Positions 5,268 to 6,554 of a stretch of 6,554 bases of DNA are shown piece after piece. Origin of the DNA: Pseudorhodobacter sp. (GTDB lineage Bacteria; Pseudomonadota; Alphaproteobacteria; Rhodobacterales; Rhodobacteraceae); the NCBI GenBank assembly GCA_024641255.1, contig JAHEDL010000152.1:1-6554 (forward strand), read 5' to 3'. A model generated the notes under the pieces. That model worked only from the letters and a program-made list of their open reading frames with translations, was not told the DNA's origin and ran no database searches. A program made the position numbers and the translations under genes. The first letter of the stretch is position 1. Each line of letters begins with the position of its first letter.

Positions 5268-6509
5268 ATGGCGGCTTGGTCGGGGATGAGCGCGGCGGCG
5301 CGTGCGGGTGTTGTGGCGGCGGTGGCCGTTGTTTTGGCAGGTTTTGGCTATTTTGCGGTGCTGCGCGCGCCGGTGCCAGCGGTTGCACCTGCGCCAGAGG
5401 CGGCACCGGCAAGTGCTGCGGCAGAACCCGAGGTCGCGGCGGATGCGCCAAAGGATGCGGCGGCCGAAGTTGCGGCACCTGTGCTGCCCGATTTTGATGT
5501 GGTGCGGGTTGAACCCGATGGCACCGCCACGGTGGCGGGATCGGCGGAAGCCTTGGCAAAGGTTTCGCTGCGCGTTGATGGCACCGAGGTGTTCAGTTTG
5601 GCCGCGGATGGCGGTGGCAAGTTTGCCGCCCTGTTCACGCTAAGCCCGTCGGCAGTGCCGCGGCTGTTATCGGTGGTGGCGATTGGCGCGGATGGTGCCG
5701 AACGGATGGGCAAGGAAACCGTGGCTTTGGCCCCGGTGGTGGTGCCGCAGGTGGCGGCCACGGCACCGGTGTTGCAGGCACCGACCGCCCTGTTGCTGGC
5801 CCCCGAAGGCGTGAAAGTGTTGCAGCCGGGGGCTGAGGTTCCGGCGGAAGTTGCGGCGAATGTGTCGGTGGATACGATCAGCTATGCGCCGGATGGGGCG
5901 GTGCTGTTGGGCGGGCGCGCCGAAGCGGCGGCGGCGCTGCGGGTCTATCTGGATACGGTTGCGGTGGCGGATGTGGCGGTGGCTGCGGATGGCGCTTGGG
6001 CGGCGACTTTGGCCGATGTGAAGCCTGGGATTTACACGCTGCGGGTGGATCAGTTGGGTGCAGATGGCAAAGTGACCTCGCGCTTTGAAACGCCATTCAA
6101 GCGTGAAACCTTGCAGGCTTTGGCGGCAGCGACGGCCCCTGCGGCAGAGCCGGCGGCGGATGCCACTGTGCCCGCGACGGATGCGGGAGAACCGGCGGCG
6201 GTCGCGGAACCGGCGACTGCAGAGGCTGTAGCCCCCACGGCATCGGCAGAGGTTGCACCTGCGGCAACCGCGCCTGCACCAGCGGAGCCTGCGCCGGTTG
6301 AGCCTGTGGCCCCTGTGGCAGAGCCGGTTGCAGTGGCGGCCCCGGTGACGGTGACGGTGCAGCCGGGCTATACGCTGTGGGGTATTGCGCAGCAGAACTT
6401 TGGCGAAGGCGTGCTGTATGTGCAGGTGTTCGAGGCCAACAAGGACAAGATCAAAGACCCCGATCTGATCTATCCGGGGCAGGTGTTCACGTTGCCGAAG
6501 ACGCCGTGA
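5268..6509 (+). CDS. Membrane-anchored LysM protein with two Ig-like repeats
   Basis: This is a 413-residue envelope protein. An N-terminal membrane segment (about 11-31, ARAGVVAAVAVVLAGFGYFA) anchors it with the rest probably in the periplasm. An Ala/Pro/Glu-rich spacer (about 35-73) follows. Next come two related beta-rich Ig-like units, about 76-155 (FDVVRVEPDGTATVAGSAEA onward) and 200-279 (VDTISYAPDGAVLLGGRAEA onward), then a second Ala/Pro/Glu-rich linker (about 285-360). A C-terminal LysM domain (361-410) has VQPGYTLWGIAQQNFGEG and DPDLIYPGQVFTLP. LysM binds peptidoglycan, so the protein probably bridges inner membrane and cell wall; similar proteins are common in Rhodobacteraceae without a proven role. 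I prefer the ATG at 5268 (GGGGGA 5257-5262, 5 nt upstream). An in-frame ATG at 5223 would add 15 residues, but it lies only a few bases after the predicted transcription start and has no good SD. Confidence 0.88.
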   Translation: MAAWSGMSAAARAGVVAAVAVVLAGFGYFAVLRAPVPAVAPAPEAAPASAAAEPEVAADAPKDAAAEVAAPVLPDFDVVRVEPDGTATVAGSAEALAKVSLRVDGTEVFSLAADGGGKFAALFTLSPSAVPRLLSVVAIGADGAERMGKETVALAPVVVPQVAATAPVLQAPTALLLAPEGVKVLQPGAEVPAEVAANVSVDTISYAPDGAVLLGGRAEAAAALRVYLDTVAVADVAVAADGAWAATLADVKPGIYTLRVDQLGADGKVTSRFETPFKRETLQALAAATAPAAEPAADATVPATDAGEPAAVAEPATAEAVAPTASAEVAPAATAPAPAEPAPVEPVAPVAEPVAVAAPVTVTVQPGYTLWGIAQQNFGEGVLYVQVFEANKDKIKDPDLIYPGQVFTLPKTP

Positions 6510-6554
6510 CAGGTTCGTCGCTTTGGTCTTTGGCGGGGTGAAGCTGCGCTTCCG
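6487..6554 (-). CDS. Possible C-terminal tail of a convergent gene (partial)
   Basis: On the minus strand one frame enters from the window edge, reads EAQLHPAKDQSDEPVTASSAT and stops at TGA (6489-6487), overlapping the LysM gene end by 23 bp. The hydrophilic tail is plausible for a protein C-terminus but carries no recognisable motif. With only 21 residues visible it could equally be non-coding; the other two minus frames are also open here. No terminator follows the LysM gene in 6510-6554, nor is a plus-strand start with a good SD visible. Confidence 0.2.
   Translation of the reverse strand, partial: EAQLHPAKDQSDEPVTASSAT

Noticed and set aside
1..6554. CRISPR arrays, tRNA/rRNA genes, insertion sequences or a defence system
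   Set aside because: I saw no regularly spaced repeats, no cloverleaf-like sequences, no transposase motifs and no defence-type nuclease or toxin-antitoxin pair; all substantial open regions are accounted for by ordinary genes.

Overview
The window looks like chromosomal DNA from an alphaproteobacterium of the Rhodobacteraceae/Paracoccaceae (Rhodobacter-Roseobacter) type. The reasons are the high GC content, strong G/C bias at third codon positions (which also makes long spurious antisense frames), the protein families present and their sequence style. I cannot name the genus from the sequence alone.

Layout. Positions 1-1873 hold the end of a sarcosine oxidase operon: the C-terminal part of soxA, with its 5' end outside the window, overlapping soxG by 8 nt. 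A strong UUCG-loop terminator closes it. Positions 1997-2392 encode a small Sec-exported protein of unknown function. Positions 2510-3112 encode an iron-type superoxide dismutase (sodB) with a recognisable promoter, SD and terminator. Positions 3249-3683 encode a small Host_attach/BaeRF-type protein, and 3741-4670 a RarD-type EamA permease. Positions 4607-5164 on the minus strand encode a LOG-family (TIGR00730) phosphoribohydrolase whose 3' end overlaps that of rarD by 64 bp. A short divergent promoter region separates it from 5268-6509, a membrane-anchored protein with two Ig-like repeats and a C-terminal LysM domain. The last bases may contain the tail of another convergent minus-strand gene.

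How the genes work together. SoxA and SoxG are subunits of heterotetrameric sarcosine oxidase, which makes glycine, formaldehyde or 5,10-methylene-THF, and H2O2. SodB detoxifies superoxide and also yields H2O2; nothing shows that it is co-regulated with sox. The remaining genes look like independent housekeeping or envelope functions rather than one system.

I found no mobile element, CRISPR array, tRNA or rRNA, and no convincing new multi-gene system. The points most worth a second look are the uncharacterised secreted protein, a near-identical 14-bp direct-repeat motif in two separate leaders, a hairpin that could mask the rarD ribosome-binding site, the rarD/LOG antisense overlap, and the architecture of the LysM protein.
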